From Amycolatopsis mediterranei (GTDB lineage: Bacteria > Actinomycetota > Actinomycetes > Mycobacteriales > Pseudonocardiaceae), in NCBI RefSeq assembly GCF_026017845.1, contig NZ_CP100416.1, positions 9,364,366 through 9,428,365 on the forward strand: a stretch of DNA of 64,000 nt, written 5' to 3'. Each line of letters opens with the position of its first letter. The stretch's first letter is position 1. A model generated the notes under the pieces. That model had not been told where the DNA came from. It ran no database searches and saw only the letters and a program-made list of their open reading frames with translations. The translations under genes and the position numbers were made by a program. Shown here piece by piece: positions 33,219 to 42,197 of this stretch.

Positions 33219-33947
33219 CTAGCTACCGAGGTAGGCACCGCCGTTGACGTGCACCACCTGCCCGGTGACGTGCCCGGCGGCGGGGCTCGCCAAGAACGTC
33301 ACCACGGCGACGACGTCGTCCGGCGTGCCCGGGCGCTTGTTCATCGTGTTGCCGATCAGCCGGTCGCGGCGCTGGTCGCTGAGCTGCCCGTGGAAGAACT
33401 CGGTCTCCCCGATCAGCCCCGGCGCGACGACGTTCGCGGTGATCCCACGCGGCCCGAACTGCCGGGCCACGCTGACGTTCCAGCCCTCGACCGCGGCCTT
33501 CGCGGCACCGTAGGACCCGGCGCCGGTGTGCGCGGCGATCGATCCGATGGTGATGATCCGGGCGCCTTCGCCGAGCCGGTCGCGCAGGGCGTGCGTCACC
33601 AGCGCCGCACTGACCACATTGGACCGCAGGTTCCGCTCGAACGCGGCCGCGAACCCGGCCAGCCCCTCTTCGCCGTCACCGTCGAGGAAATCGGTGTTGC
33701 CACCGGCATTGTTGACGAGGACGTCGACTCGGCCGGGCAGCTCGTCCAGCGCGCCTTCGACGGCCACGGGATCGGCGGCATCGAAGACCACGGGCCGTGC
33801 ACCGGCCAGCGCCGCGGCTTCGGTGAGCACCTTCTCCCGGCGCCCGGTGATCGTGACGCGCTCGCCGGCCTGGGCGAAGGCCGCCGCCACGGCGTAACCG
33901 ATGCCCGTGCCGCCGCCGGTCACCACGATTTCCCTGTTGTTCGCCAT
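33219..33947 (-). CDS. short-chain dehydrogenase/reductase
   Basis: A 242-residue classical SDR. The cofactor-binding TGxxxGIG is TGGGTGIGYAVAAAF, followed by VLVNNAGG. The catalytic Ser is in ITIGSIAAHTG, and Tyr/Lys are in GSYGAAKAAVEGW (YxxxK). The C-terminal PGTPDDVVAVVTFLASP motif is usual. Resembles 3-oxoacyl-ACP reductase-type SDRs. Substrate unknown. Divergent from the isochorismatase-type gene. Confidence 0.9.
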   Translation of the reverse strand: MANNREIVVTGGGTGIGYAVAAAFAQAGERVTITGRREKVLTEAAALAGARPVVFDAADPVAVEGALDELPGRVDVLVNNAGGNTDFLDGDGEEGLAGFAAAFERNLRSNVVSAALVTHALRDRLGEGARIITIGSIAAHTGAGSYGAAKAAVEGWNVSVARQFGPRGITANVVAPGLIGETEFFHGQLSDQRRDRLIGNTMNKRPGTPDDVVAVVTFLASPAAGHVTGQVVHVNGGAYLGS

Positions 33948-33977
33948 GAACCCGACCCTAGTGCCTACGATCGGGGG

Positions 33978-34480
33978 ATGAGCAAGATCGAACCGGCCAC
34001 GGCCGCACTCGTGCTGATCGACCTGCAGGAGCGGATCCTGGCGCTGCCCACCACGCCGTACAGCGGCGAAGAAGTCCTCGCCAACGCACTGCGGCTGGGG
34101 ACGCGTTCCGCGCGACCGGTGCGCCGGTGGTGATCGTGAAGGTGTCGCGACCGGACAACCCGCCGGGCAACGAGCTGGTCTTCGAAGCCGGCGACGACAA
34201 GATCGTCACGAAGTACACGATCGGCGGCTTCGCGGGCACGGACCTCGACGAGTTCCTGCGCGGCGCGGGCGTCCGCACGGTGGTCTTCGGCGGCATCGCC
34301 ACGGAGTTCGGCGTCGAGTCGACCCTGCGCGCGGCCGCGGACCACGGCTACGACACGGTCGCGGTGTCGGACGCGATGACGGCCCTTTCCGATATTTCGC
34401 ACGAAAACGCCATCACGAAGATCTTCCCGCGCCTGGGCACGGTGCTGACGACCGACGAGGCGCTGGCGGCGCTGGCGTGA
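33978..34480 (+). pseudogene. isochorismatase-family hydrolase, frameshifted
   Basis: The reading frame opens at ATG 33978 (MSKIEPATAALVLIDLQERI, with the catalytic Asp in LIDLQ) and breaks near 34097-34100. The rest continues in another frame from APVVIVKVSRPDNPPG to VLTTDEALAALA. The span is 503 bases, one short of 168 codons. Inserting one base in GCTGGGGACGCG (for example GCTGGCGGACGCG) restores a continuous 167-residue protein. It is therefore either a recent pseudogene or a sequencing error. The usual catalytic Cys position reads IATEFGVES (Gly), seen in a subset of the family. The stop overlaps the NUDIX gene. Confidence 0.8.
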
Positions 34481-34869
34481 TCGACAAGATCGCCTGGATC
34501 CACCTGGCCGGCGGCCGGATCCTCAGCACGCGCTCCCGCGGTAAGAACGTCTACTACCTCCCCGGCGGCAAACGCGAGCCCGGCGAAACCGACCGCGACA
34601 CGCTCGTCCGCGAAATCCGCGAGGAACTCGATGTGGCGATCACGCCGGATTCGATCGCCGCGGCGGGGACGTTCGAAGCGCAGGCCGACGGCCACGCCGC
34701 GGGCACGCTGGTGCGGATGACCTGCTACACCGCCGAATACCGCGGCACGCTGAAGGCGAGCAGCGAGATCGAAGAGGTCGCGTGGCTCGGCTACGCCGAC
34801 CGCGGCCGGTTTTCCGCGGTGGACCAGCTCATCTTCGACCACCTCCGCGAGGCCGGGCCGCTGCGATGA
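34477..34869 (+). CDS. NUDIX hydrolase
   Basis: A 130-residue NUDIX-fold pyrophosphohydrolase. The NUDIX box is complete: GGKREPGETDRDTLVREIRE then ELDV, with the metal-binding REIREEL. Family members cleave nucleoside diphosphates linked to another moiety; the substrate is unknown. The GTG start overlaps the stop of the frameshifted isochorismatase-type gene (GTGA), so expression was probably coupled. Confidence 0.9.
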   Translation: MIDKIAWIHLAGGRILSTRSRGKNVYYLPGGKREPGETDRDTLVREIREELDVAITPDSIAAAGTFEAQADGHAAGTLVRMTCYTAEYRGTLKASSEIEEVAWLGYADRGRFSAVDQLIFDHLREAGPLR

Positions 34870-34944
34870 GCAGCGCGTCCCGCGAAAACGCCAGGCAACG
34901 GCCCGTCGCCTGGCTCGCCGGAGGCCGCAGTGCGGAAGGAGCCG

Positions 34945-35613
34945 TCAGCCCAGCCGGAGCTTCGGTTTGTGCTCCAGGTGCGACAACCCGTTCCACGCCA
35001 GGTTGACCAGGTGCGCGGCCACCTCGTCGCGCTTCGGCTTGCGTGCGTCCAGCCACCACTGGCCGGTCAGCGCCACCATGCCCACCAACGCCTGCGCATA
35101 CAGCGCGGCCAGTTTCTCGTCGTAGCCGAGGGATCCGAACTGCTGGGCCAGGATGTGCTCGACCTGGCTCGCGATGTCGTTCAGCACCGTCGAAAACGTC
35201 CCCGTGGAGCTCGCCACCGGCGAATCACGGACCAGGATGCGGAACCCGTCGTGGGAGTCCTCGACGTAGGACAGCAGCGCCGTCGCCGCCTGCTCCAGCA
35301 TCACCCGCGGGTGACCGCCGTGGAGCGTCGAAACCATCCGGTCGAGCAGCAGCTGCGTCTCGCGGTCGACGACCACCGCGTAGATGCCCTCTTTGCCGCC
35401 GAAGTGCTCGTACACCACCGGTTTCGACACGTTGGCGCGGTGGGCGATCTCCTCGATCGACGTGCCGTCGAAACCCTTCTCGGCGAACAGGGCCCGGGCC
35501 ACGTTCAGCAGCTGCTGACGCCGCTCGGACCCGGTCATCCGCACCCGGGTCACCGGGGCGGCCGGACGCGCCCCGGTGACCTGCTCACGCTTCGAACGTC
35601 GTCTCCCCGCCAT
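34945..35613 (-). CDS. TetR-family regulator next to acyl desaturase
   Basis: A 222-residue regulator. After a basic N-terminus, the TetR helix-turn-helix covers about 28-75, with ARALFAEKGFDGTSIEEIA and ANVSKPVVYEHFGGKEGIYA. The C-terminal domain resembles the lipid-responsive TetR group (ARTALSYVEDSHDGF-type region, here ALLSYVEDSHDGFRILVRDS). It follows the desaturase gene by 17 bases on the same strand, and a palindrome lies upstream of the desaturase. Rv1019, a TetR gene, occupies a comparable place in M. tuberculosis. Inferred role: control of membrane fatty-acid unsaturation. Confidence 0.88.
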   Translation of the reverse strand: MAGRRRSKREQVTGARPAAPVTRVRMTGSERRQQLLNVARALFAEKGFDGTSIEEIAHRANVSKPVVYEHFGGKEGIYAVVVDRETQLLLDRMVSTLHGGHPRVMLEQAATALLSYVEDSHDGFRILVRDSPVASSTGTFSTVLNDIASQVEHILAQQFGSLGYDEKLAALYAQALVGMVALTGQWWLDARKPKRDEVAAHLVNLAWNGLSHLEHKPKLRLG

Positions 35614-35630
35614 CGGGGCAGCCTAGTTGA

Positions 35631-36596
35631 CTAGGCTTTTTCGGTGGTGATACGGGCCAAGCGCTGCGGCGTCGGCCAGCGGACGTCGTGCACCCAGCCG
35701 AACTTTTCGAAGATCCAGATCAGCCGCGCGGAGATGTCGATCTGGCCGCGCTTCACACCGTGGCGGGCGGACGTCGGGTCGGCGTGGTGCAGGTTGTGCC
35801 AGGACTCGCCGAACGAGAAGATCGCCAGCGGCCAGAAGTTGGCCGAGTTGTCCCGGGCGTTGAACGGGCGGTCGCCGATCATGTGGCAGATCGAGTTGAT
35901 CGACCACGTCACGTGGTGCAGCACGCAGATGCGGACCAGGCCGGCCCAGAAGAACGCCGTCACGGCGCCCCAGAACGACCAGGAGATGAGCCCGCCGAGG
36001 ATGGCCGGCAGCAGCAGGCTGACCAGCGCCCACAGCCAGAACAGGTCGTCGACCTTCTTGATCGCCGGGTCCTTCACCAGGTCCGGCGCGAAGCGCTCGG
36101 CGTTGGTCTGGTCGCGCTCGAACAGCCAGCCCATGTGCGCGTGCCAGAAGCCCTTGGCGATGGCCCACGGCGAGGTGCCGAACGCCCACGGCGAGTGCGG
36201 GTCGCCGTCGCGGTCGGAGAACGCGTGGTGGCGGCGGTGGTCGGCGACCCAGGTGATCACCGGGCCCTGCAGGGCGATGCTGCCCGCGATGGCCATGAAC
36301 ACGCGCAGCCACTGCTTGGCCTTGAACGAACCGTGCGTGAAGTAGCGGTGGTAGGACACCGTGATGCCGAGCCCGCTGATCGCGTAGAACACCACGAAGA
36401 TGCCGACGTCGACCCAGCTCAGTCCCCAGCCCCACGCGAACGGCACGGCGACCAGGAGGGCCACCAGCGGCGCGATCACGCCGAAGTAGACCGACAGCTG
36501 CACGCCCATGCCGCGCGTGCCCTCGGTGACTGGTTTGGGGCCCTTCGGGGCCGAAGGTTCTCCGGCGGGCTGAGAACGGTCGAGCGTGGCCGTCAT
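35631..36596 (-). CDS. membrane-bound acyl-CoA (delta-9-type) desaturase
   Basis: A 321-residue integral-membrane di-iron desaturase that introduces a double bond into saturated acyl chains. The three histidine boxes are HRYFTH, HRRHH (in VADHRRHHAFSDRDGDPHSP) and the last HxxHH-type block SFGESWHNLHHADPTSARHG. Four membrane segments flank them. Similar to DesA3-type stearoyl-CoA desaturases. ATG at 36596 is preceded by GGAAGAA at good spacing, so I prefer it to the upstream GTG at 36605. Co-transcribed with the TetR gene. Confidence 0.93.
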   Translation of the reverse strand: MTATLDRSQPAGEPSAPKGPKPVTEGTRGMGVQLSVYFGVIAPLVALLVAVPFAWGWGLSWVDVGIFVVFYAISGLGITVSYHRYFTHGSFKAKQWLRVFMAIAGSIALQGPVITWVADHRRHHAFSDRDGDPHSPWAFGTSPWAIAKGFWHAHMGWLFERDQTNAERFAPDLVKDPAIKKVDDLFWLWALVSLLLPAILGGLISWSFWGAVTAFFWAGLVRICVLHHVTWSINSICHMIGDRPFNARDNSANFWPLAIFSFGESWHNLHHADPTSARHGVKRGQIDISARLIWIFEKFGWVHDVRWPTPQRLARITTEKA

Positions 36597-36656
36597 ACGC
36601 TTCACTTCTTCCTACACAGGCGCGCCTTCTCACCAAGGGCGCCCTTACCTACGATG

Positions 36657-36669
36657 CCGTAAGTTACGG
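36657..36669. promoter_or_regulatory. palindrome upstream of desaturase gene
   Basis: CCGTAAGTTACGG is a 13-base palindrome about a single G, in the longer context TGCCGTAAGTTACGGTAC. It lies about 60 bases upstream of the desaturase start, and is the best candidate operator for the co-transcribed TetR regulator. Confidence 0.6.
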
Positions 36670-36802
36670 TACAGGAGGTTCGGGCCGCTGGGGAGAGCCC
36701 GAACTCACACCGGTCGTTCGGAACCGGGGTACCCGGCAGACGGGCGCATAACGCATCCCCCGCGCGGACGACACCCGATCGTCGCTATCCTGACCAGGAT
36801 CG

Positions 36803-36875
36803 ATCCGCCGTAGTGTAATCGGCAGCACTTCAGATTTTGGTTCTGACAGTTCAGGTTCGAATCCTGGCGGCGGAG
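36803..36875 (+). tRNA. tRNA-Gln (anticodon TTG)
   Basis: A complete cloverleaf can be drawn. Acceptor stem TCCGCCG/CGGCGGA, D arm around TAGTGTAATCGGCAGC, anticodon stem TCAGA/TCTGA with loop TTTTGGT giving anticodon TTG, and T arm CAGG-TTCGAAT-CCTG. A candidate -10 TATCCT lies at 36785-36790. The tRNA lies upstream of the GGDEF and glmU genes. Confidence 0.96.
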
Positions 36876-36941
36876 CAGCAGAAGGAACCGGAACCCCACG
36901 ACACCGGGAGGTTGGCGCTGACCGACGAGGCGACCGACCCG

Positions 36942-38666
36942 GTGACGGCCAGGCGTCCCGCGCTGGCCGAGATGTCCGACGCCTGGATCGTCGGGCGCGC
37001 GCGGGAGCTGAACGCCGCGGTCCAGCGGCACGAGTACACCCAGCAGCTCGAGATCGTCGCGATGATGGACGAGCTGCTCGACGAGACCCAGCGGCGCGGC
37101 GAGCCCCTGCTCGTGGCCCAGCTGCTGCGCTCGTCCGCGCTGGCCCGGCTGGCCACGAAGGGCCTGGCCGCGGAGGCCGAACCCCGGCTCGACGAGATGC
37201 TCGCGCACACCCGGCGCCACGGCATCGCCCTGCTGCGGGCCGACGCGCACGCGCTGCGCGGGCGCCGGCTCGTGATCGCCGCGCAGGAGGACGCCGCGCT
37301 CACCGAGATCGCCCGGGCGCTGGCCATCCTCGACGACTCCACCATCCCGGACCGGCAGGTCGGGCTGCGCAACTGGAACCGGCTGCTCTCCTCGACGCTG
37401 ATCGACTGCTGGCTGGTGCTCAACCAGCTCGGCGTCTACGAAGCCGCCGAGGAGGTCATCGGCCGGGCCGCCACCGCGATCCGCGAGAGCGCGAGCCCGC
37501 ACGACATCGCCCTGCAGCTGATCAACCGGATCAAGATGCTGCTCGGCTGGGGCCTGCGGCTGGAGCGCATCGACGAGTACGACGAGAGCGCCGAGAAGTT
37601 CCGCACCGCGGCGTCGATGGGGGCGGCCGCCGAAGGGCCGTTCGCCGAGTCGCTGTTCCCGCGCAAGGCGAACGTCGCGGCGATCGACCAGGTCGGCGTC
37701 CTGGCCGCGGCGCCGGCGCTGAACCAGCCGGGCGCCGAGCACGTCGAACGGCTGCAGCACCTCTACACCGAGCGCGCGTTCGGGCACGACCGGGAGATCG
37801 TCGCGATCGCGCTGGCGCGCTGCCTGGACAAGGAGGGCCGCCGCAGCGAGGCCCTCACCGTCCTGCGCGACACCCGCCAGTCGATCTCGGACGACACCTC
37901 GCAGCCGTCCATGCGGCTGAACATCGCCCGCGAGCTGGCCCGGCTCGACACGAGCCCGGACTACGCCTCCGGCGCCAGCGAGTCGCTGATCGACTACGCG
38001 CGGCGCCTGGAGTCGGAGATGTGGAGCCTGCGCGAGTCGCAGATCGCCACGCTGAACGCCCGCCGCGAGCACGAACGGCTCTCCGCCGAGCACGGCGCGA
38101 TCACCCAGCAGGCCCTGCAGGACCCGCTCACCGGCCTGCCGAACCGGCGCGCGCTGGACGAGAAGCTGCGTCAGCTCGCCTCGTCGGCCGACGCGCAACC
38201 GCTGGCGGTCGCGCTGGTCGACCTCGACGGCTTCAAGGGCGTCAACGACAAGCAGTCGCACGCCGAAGGCGACAACGTGCTGCGTGTCGTCGCGAGCACC
38301 CTTCGTGACGCCCTGCGCGGCGACGACCTGGTGGCCCGCTACGGCGGCGACGAGTTCATCGTCCTGCTCCCGGGCACGCCCGCGTCCGCGGCGAAGATGG
38401 CGCTCGGCCGCGCGGTGAAGTCCGTCGCCAACCTGCCGCACCACCTTTCGCACGGCGTGACGCTGTCGATCGGGCTGGTCTCGCTGCGGCCGCAGGAACG
38501 CGGCGAGCAGGTCCTCGCCCGCGCGGACGCGGCCATGTACCAGGCGAAACGCGGCGGCGGCAACCAGGTGGCGTCGGCCAACTCGATGGCCGCGGACCCG
38601 GCCGCCGCGTGGGCGAGCGAGGCGCCGCCGACCGACCCCGCGTGGGACGCCGAAGACCACAGTTAG
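36942..38666 (+). CDS. GGDEF-domain diguanylate cyclase with helical N-terminal region
   Basis: A ~574-residue protein, apparently soluble. The N-terminal ~390 residues are helical and TPR-like, and a coiled-coil linker follows (ESEMWSLRESQIATLNARRE). The GGDEF domain (last ~170 residues) has LVDLDGFKGVNDKQSHAEGD and the intact signature ARYGGDEFIVLLPGT, so it probably makes cyclic di-GMP. No membrane segment or sensor domain is recognised. The start is uncertain: TTG 36912, GTG 36942 and ATG 36972 are all in frame; I use 36942. It begins just after the tRNA. Confidence 0.85.
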   Translation: MTARRPALAEMSDAWIVGRARELNAAVQRHEYTQQLEIVAMMDELLDETQRRGEPLLVAQLLRSSALARLATKGLAAEAEPRLDEMLAHTRRHGIALLRADAHALRGRRLVIAAQEDAALTEIARALAILDDSTIPDRQVGLRNWNRLLSSTLIDCWLVLNQLGVYEAAEEVIGRAATAIRESASPHDIALQLINRIKMLLGWGLRLERIDEYDESAEKFRTAASMGAAAEGPFAESLFPRKANVAAIDQVGVLAAAPALNQPGAEHVERLQHLYTERAFGHDREIVAIALARCLDKEGRRSEALTVLRDTRQSISDDTSQPSMRLNIARELARLDTSPDYASGASESLIDYARRLESEMWSLRESQIATLNARREHERLSAEHGAITQQALQDPLTGLPNRRALDEKLRQLASSADAQPLAVALVDLDGFKGVNDKQSHAEGDNVLRVVASTLRDALRGDDLVARYGGDEFIVLLPGTPASAAKMALGRAVKSVANLPHHLSHGVTLSIGLVSLRPQERGEQVLARADAAMYQAKRGGGNQVASANSMAADPAAAWASEAPPTDPAWDAEDHS

Positions 38667-38817
38667 CAATTCGGCCGAAGGTAGGCGGACACGGTCCGGA
38701 GCCGACCCGCTCACCGGCACTCTTTCCGCCGTGGCTGCCGGTCGGATTGCTGACATCCAGCACAGTTAGGATTGGCGCCCGACAGAAGCCGCTTGTTGGT
38801 AACCGTTGGGAGCGCCG

Positions 38818-40290
38818 TTGACCGGCCCGCTGAGCACGTTGATCCTGGCTGCGGGTGAAGGCACCCGCATGCGTTCCTCGACGCCGAAGGTGCTGCACCC
38901 GATCGCCGGGCGGCCCCTGGTCGAGCACGCCGTCCGGGCCGCCGCCGGCCTGAACCCCGAACACCTCGTGGTGGTCGTCGGGCACGGCCGCGAAGCGGTC
39001 GGCGAACGGCTGGCCGCGGTCGGGGACGCGCTCGGGCGCACCGTCGGCACCGCGGTCCAGGCCGAGCAGAAGGGCACCGGCCACGCCGTGTCCTGCGCGC
39101 TCGCGACCCTGCCCGCCGACCTCACCGGCACCGTGCTCGTCAGCTACGGCGACGTCCCGCTGCTCGACACCGCGACCCTCGGCGCGCTGCTCGACGAGCA
39201 CACCGAGGCGAAGAACGCGGTCACCGTGCTCACCTCGGTGGTCGCCGACCCGACCGGCTACGGCCGGATCGTGCGCGACAGCGCGGGCAAGGTCACCGGG
39301 ATCGTCGAGCACAAGGACGCCACCCCGGAGCAGGCCGAGATCACCGAGATCAACTCGGGCGTCTACGCCTTCGACGCGGCGGTGCTGCGCGACGGCCTTT
39401 CGCGTCTCTCGACCGACAACGCGCAGGGCGAGCTCTACCTCACCGACGTGCTGGGCATCGCGAACGGCGACGGGCTCCACGTCGGCGCGCTGGTGGTCGA
39501 CGACCCGTGGCTCACCGAAGGCGTCAACGACCGCGTGCAGCTCTCGGTGCTCGGCGCCGAGCTCAACCGCCGGATCGTGCAGCGCTGGCAGCGCGAAGGC
39601 GTCACGATCGTCGACCCGGCGACGACCTGGATCGACGCCGGCGTCACCCTTTCCCGTGACGTCGTCATCGAGCCGGGCGTGCAGCTGAAGGGCACGACGT
39701 CGATCGGCGAGGGCAGCACGGTCGGCCCGGACAGCACGCTGACGAACGTCACCATCGGCGCGGGCGCCTCGGTGGTCCGCGTGCACGGCTCGGACTCGGA
39801 GCTCGGTGACGGCGTCAACGTCGGCCCGTTCACCTACCTGCGGCCGGGCACCAAGCTGGGCGTCAAGGCGAAGCTGGGTGCGTTCGTCGAGACGAAGGCC
39901 GCCGACATCGGCGCCGGCACGAAGGTGCCCCACCTGACCTACGTGGGTGACGCCACGATCGGCGAGCACAGCAACATCGGCTGCTCGAGCGTGTTCGTGA
40001 ACTACGACGGCGTGCACAAGCACCGGACCGTTATCGGGTCGCATGTCCGGTTGGGCGCGGACAACACCTTCGTCGCTCCGGTGCACATCGGTGACGGCGC
40101 TTACAGTGGTGCGGGTGCCGTGATCCGCGAAGACGTCCCGCCGGGCACACTCGCGGTGTCGGCGCCGCCGCAGCGCAACATCGAAGGCTGGGCGATCCGG
40201 CGCCGGCCAGGTACGCCCGCGGCGGAGGCGGCCCAGGCCGCCCTCGACGCCGATTCAGCAGCAGGAACCGACGGGGAGTCACCAGCATGA
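38818..40290 (+). CDS. glmU: bifunctional GlmU (GlcNAc-1-P uridyltransferase / glucosamine-1-P acetyltransferase)
   Basis: A 490-residue enzyme making UDP-GlcNAc for peptidoglycan. The N-terminal nucleotidyltransferase has LILAAGEGTRMRSSTPKVLH; the C-terminal left-handed beta-helix acetyltransferase has repeated hexapeptides, the active region RPGTKLGVKAKLGAFVETK, and SVFVNYDGVHKHRTVIGSHV. TTG at 38818 preceded by GGGAG is the best start. The C-terminal tail is Ala-rich. ATGA overlap with prs. Confidence 0.97.
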   Translation: MTGPLSTLILAAGEGTRMRSSTPKVLHPIAGRPLVEHAVRAAAGLNPEHLVVVVGHGREAVGERLAAVGDALGRTVGTAVQAEQKGTGHAVSCALATLPADLTGTVLVSYGDVPLLDTATLGALLDEHTEAKNAVTVLTSVVADPTGYGRIVRDSAGKVTGIVEHKDATPEQAEITEINSGVYAFDAAVLRDGLSRLSTDNAQGELYLTDVLGIANGDGLHVGALVVDDPWLTEGVNDRVQLSVLGAELNRRIVQRWQREGVTIVDPATTWIDAGVTLSRDVVIEPGVQLKGTTSIGEGSTVGPDSTLTNVTIGAGASVVRVHGSDSELGDGVNVGPFTYLRPGTKLGVKAKLGAFVETKAADIGAGTKVPHLTYVGDATIGEHSNIGCSSVFVNYDGVHKHRTVIGSHVRLGADNTFVAPVHIGDGAYSGAGAVIREDVPPGTLAVSAPPQRNIEGWAIRRRPGTPAAEAAQAALDADSAAGTDGESPA

Positions 40291-41267
40291 GTCCGAAGCA
40301 AGGCACGCCGAAGAAGAACCTGATGCTCTTCTCCGGACGCGCGCACAAGGAGCTCGCCGAAGAGGTGGCCCAGCACCTCAACGTGACGATCACCCCCCAG
40401 ACGGCGCACACGTTCGCCAACGGCGAGCTGTTCGTCCGGTTCGAGGAATCCGTCCGCGGCACCGACGCCTTCGTCATCCAGGCCCACACCACGCCCATCA
40501 ACGAGTACGTGATGGAGCAGCTGATCATGGTGGACGCGCTCAAGCGGGCGAGCGCGAAGCGGATCACCGTGGTGATGCCGTTCTACCCGTACGCGCGCCA
40601 GGACAAGAAGCACAAGGGCCGCGAGCCGATCTCGGCGCGGCTGATCGCGGACCTGTTCAAGACCGCGGGCGCCGACCGGATCATGACCGTCGACCTGCAC
40701 ACCGCGCAGATCCAGGGCTTCTTCGACGGCCCGGTCGACCACCTGATGGCGCAGACCGTGCTGGCCGACCACATCAAGGCCACCTACGGCGACGCGGACA
40801 TCACGGTCGTCTCCCCGGACTCGGGCCGCGTGCGGCTGGCCGAGAAGTGGGCGCAGACCCTCGGTGACCGCCCGATCGCGTTCATCCACAAGACGCGCGA
40901 CCCGGACAAGCCCAACCAGGCGGTGGCCAACCGCGTGGTCGGCAAGGTCGAGGGCAAGCTCTGCGTGCTGATCGACGACATGATCGACACGGGCGGCACG
41001 ATCGTGAAGGCCACCGAGGCCCTGATCGACGAAGGCGCGGCCGACGTGGTCATCGCGACCACGCACGGCATCCTGTCCGACCCGGCGACGCAGCGGCTCT
41101 CGGCGTGCAAGGCGCGCGAGGTCATCGTGACGAACTCGCTGCCGATCCCGGAGGAGAAGCGGTTCCCGGGGCTGACGGTGCTGTCGATCGCCCCGATGCT
41201 GGCGGAGGCCATCCAGCAGGTCTTCGAAGACGGCTCGGTGACGTCCCTCTTCGACGGCAACGCCTGA
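40287..41267 (+). CDS. prs: ribose-phosphate pyrophosphokinase (PRPP synthetase)
   Basis: A 326-residue enzyme making PRPP from ribose 5-phosphate and ATP, feeding purine, pyrimidine, His, Trp and arabinogalactan synthesis. Landmarks are SGRAHKELAEEV, the ANGELFVRFEESVRG loop, FYPYARQDKKHKGREPIS, the PRPP-synthetase signature VDLHTAQIQGFFDGPVDHL, and the PRPP-binding VLIDDMIDTGGTI. It overlaps glmU by 4 bases, and a strong hairpin follows. Confidence 0.98.
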   Translation: MSPKQGTPKKNLMLFSGRAHKELAEEVAQHLNVTITPQTAHTFANGELFVRFEESVRGTDAFVIQAHTTPINEYVMEQLIMVDALKRASAKRITVVMPFYPYARQDKKHKGREPISARLIADLFKTAGADRIMTVDLHTAQIQGFFDGPVDHLMAQTVLADHIKATYGDADITVVSPDSGRVRLAEKWAQTLGDRPIAFIHKTRDPDKPNQAVANRVVGKVEGKLCVLIDDMIDTGGTIVKATEALIDEGAADVVIATTHGILSDPATQRLSACKAREVIVTNSLPIPEEKRFPGLTVLSIAPMLAEAIQQVFEDGSVTSLFDGNA

Positions 41268-41275
41268 CGACCCGT

Positions 41276-41304
41276 CCGCCGGGCGCGAACTCCGCGCCCG
41301 GCGG
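41276..41304 (+). terminator. terminator after prs
   Basis: CCGCCGGGCGCG (41276-41287) and CGCGCCCGGCGG (41293-41304) form a perfect 12-bp stem with the 5-base loop AACTC, 8 bases after the prs stop codon. Confidence 0.8.
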
Positions 41305-41330
41305 GGGTTCCCGGCGCTAGCGTCGCCGGC

Positions 41331-42197
41331 ATGGGGAACTTCAAGTTCGGCGTCAGCTTCCGCGAGATCGGCACCCGGGACGCCTGGATCGCCAAGTGCC
41401 GGCGCGCCGAGGAGCTCGGCTACGACGTCATCACCGTGCCCGACCACCTCGGCACCGGCCGCTTCGCGCCGTTCCCGGTGCTGGCCATGGCCGCCGCCGT
41501 CACCGAACGGCCGCGGCTGGGCACCCTCGTCTCCAACGTGCCCTTCTACAACCTCGCGCTCTTCGCGCGCGAAGCGTCCACGACAGCCGCCCTGCTCGAC
41601 GGACGCCTCGACCTGGGCCTCGGCGCCGGCCACATGAAGGCCGAGTTCGACGCCGCCGGGCTGCCGTGGCAGAAGGCGTCAGAACGGATCGACCGCCTCG
41701 AAGAGAGCCTCGGCTACCTGCGGAAACACTTCGAGGACGAGGGCATCGACCACCCGCGGCTGCTGATCGCGGGCAACAGCGACGGCGTCCTGGAGCTGGC
41801 CGCCGAGCACGCGGACGTCGTCGGGTTCGGCGGGCTCCGGCAGCAGCCCGGGAAGCCGCCGGGCACCTTCAAGCTCGACAACGCCGAGGCGATGGACGAG
41901 CGGGTCGCGTTCTTCCGGTCCCGGACGAGCCGCGACCCCGAATACAACATGCTGGTCCAGCACGTCGAAGTCACTGACAACCGCCTCGAAGCCGCCGAGG
42001 CGTGGCACGAACTGACCGAGCGCAGCGCCGTCGCCGACGCCCGGGAACTCCTCGACGCCCCCCAGCTCCTGCTGGGCACGGTCGAGGAGATCGCCGGGCA
42101 GCTGGAAGCCCGGCGCGAGCGCTACGGCTTCTCCAACATCACGGTCTTCGAGCCGAACCTCGAGACCTTCGCGCCCGTGCTGAAAGAGCTTCAGTAA
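41331..42197 (+). CDS. LLM-class F420-dependent oxidoreductase (TIGR03621-like)
   Basis: A 288-residue luciferase-like TIM-barrel protein. It opens FKFGVSFREIGTRDAWI, then ELGYDVITVPDHLG, RLGTLVSNVPFYNLALFA and LDLGLGAGHMKAEFDAAGLP, the pattern of the F420-dependent subgroup common in mycobacteria and Amycolatopsis. Substrate unknown. Its final 7 bases overlap the convergent NAD(P)H-binding gene. Confidence 0.85.
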   Translation: MGNFKFGVSFREIGTRDAWIAKCRRAEELGYDVITVPDHLGTGRFAPFPVLAMAAAVTERPRLGTLVSNVPFYNLALFAREASTTAALLDGRLDLGLGAGHMKAEFDAAGLPWQKASERIDRLEESLGYLRKHFEDEGIDHPRLLIAGNSDGVLELAAEHADVVGFGGLRQQPGKPPGTFKLDNAEAMDERVAFFRSRTSRDPEYNMLVQHVEVTDNRLEAAEAWHELTERSAVADARELLDAPQLLLGTVEEIAGQLEARRERYGFSNITVFEPNLETFAPVLKELQ

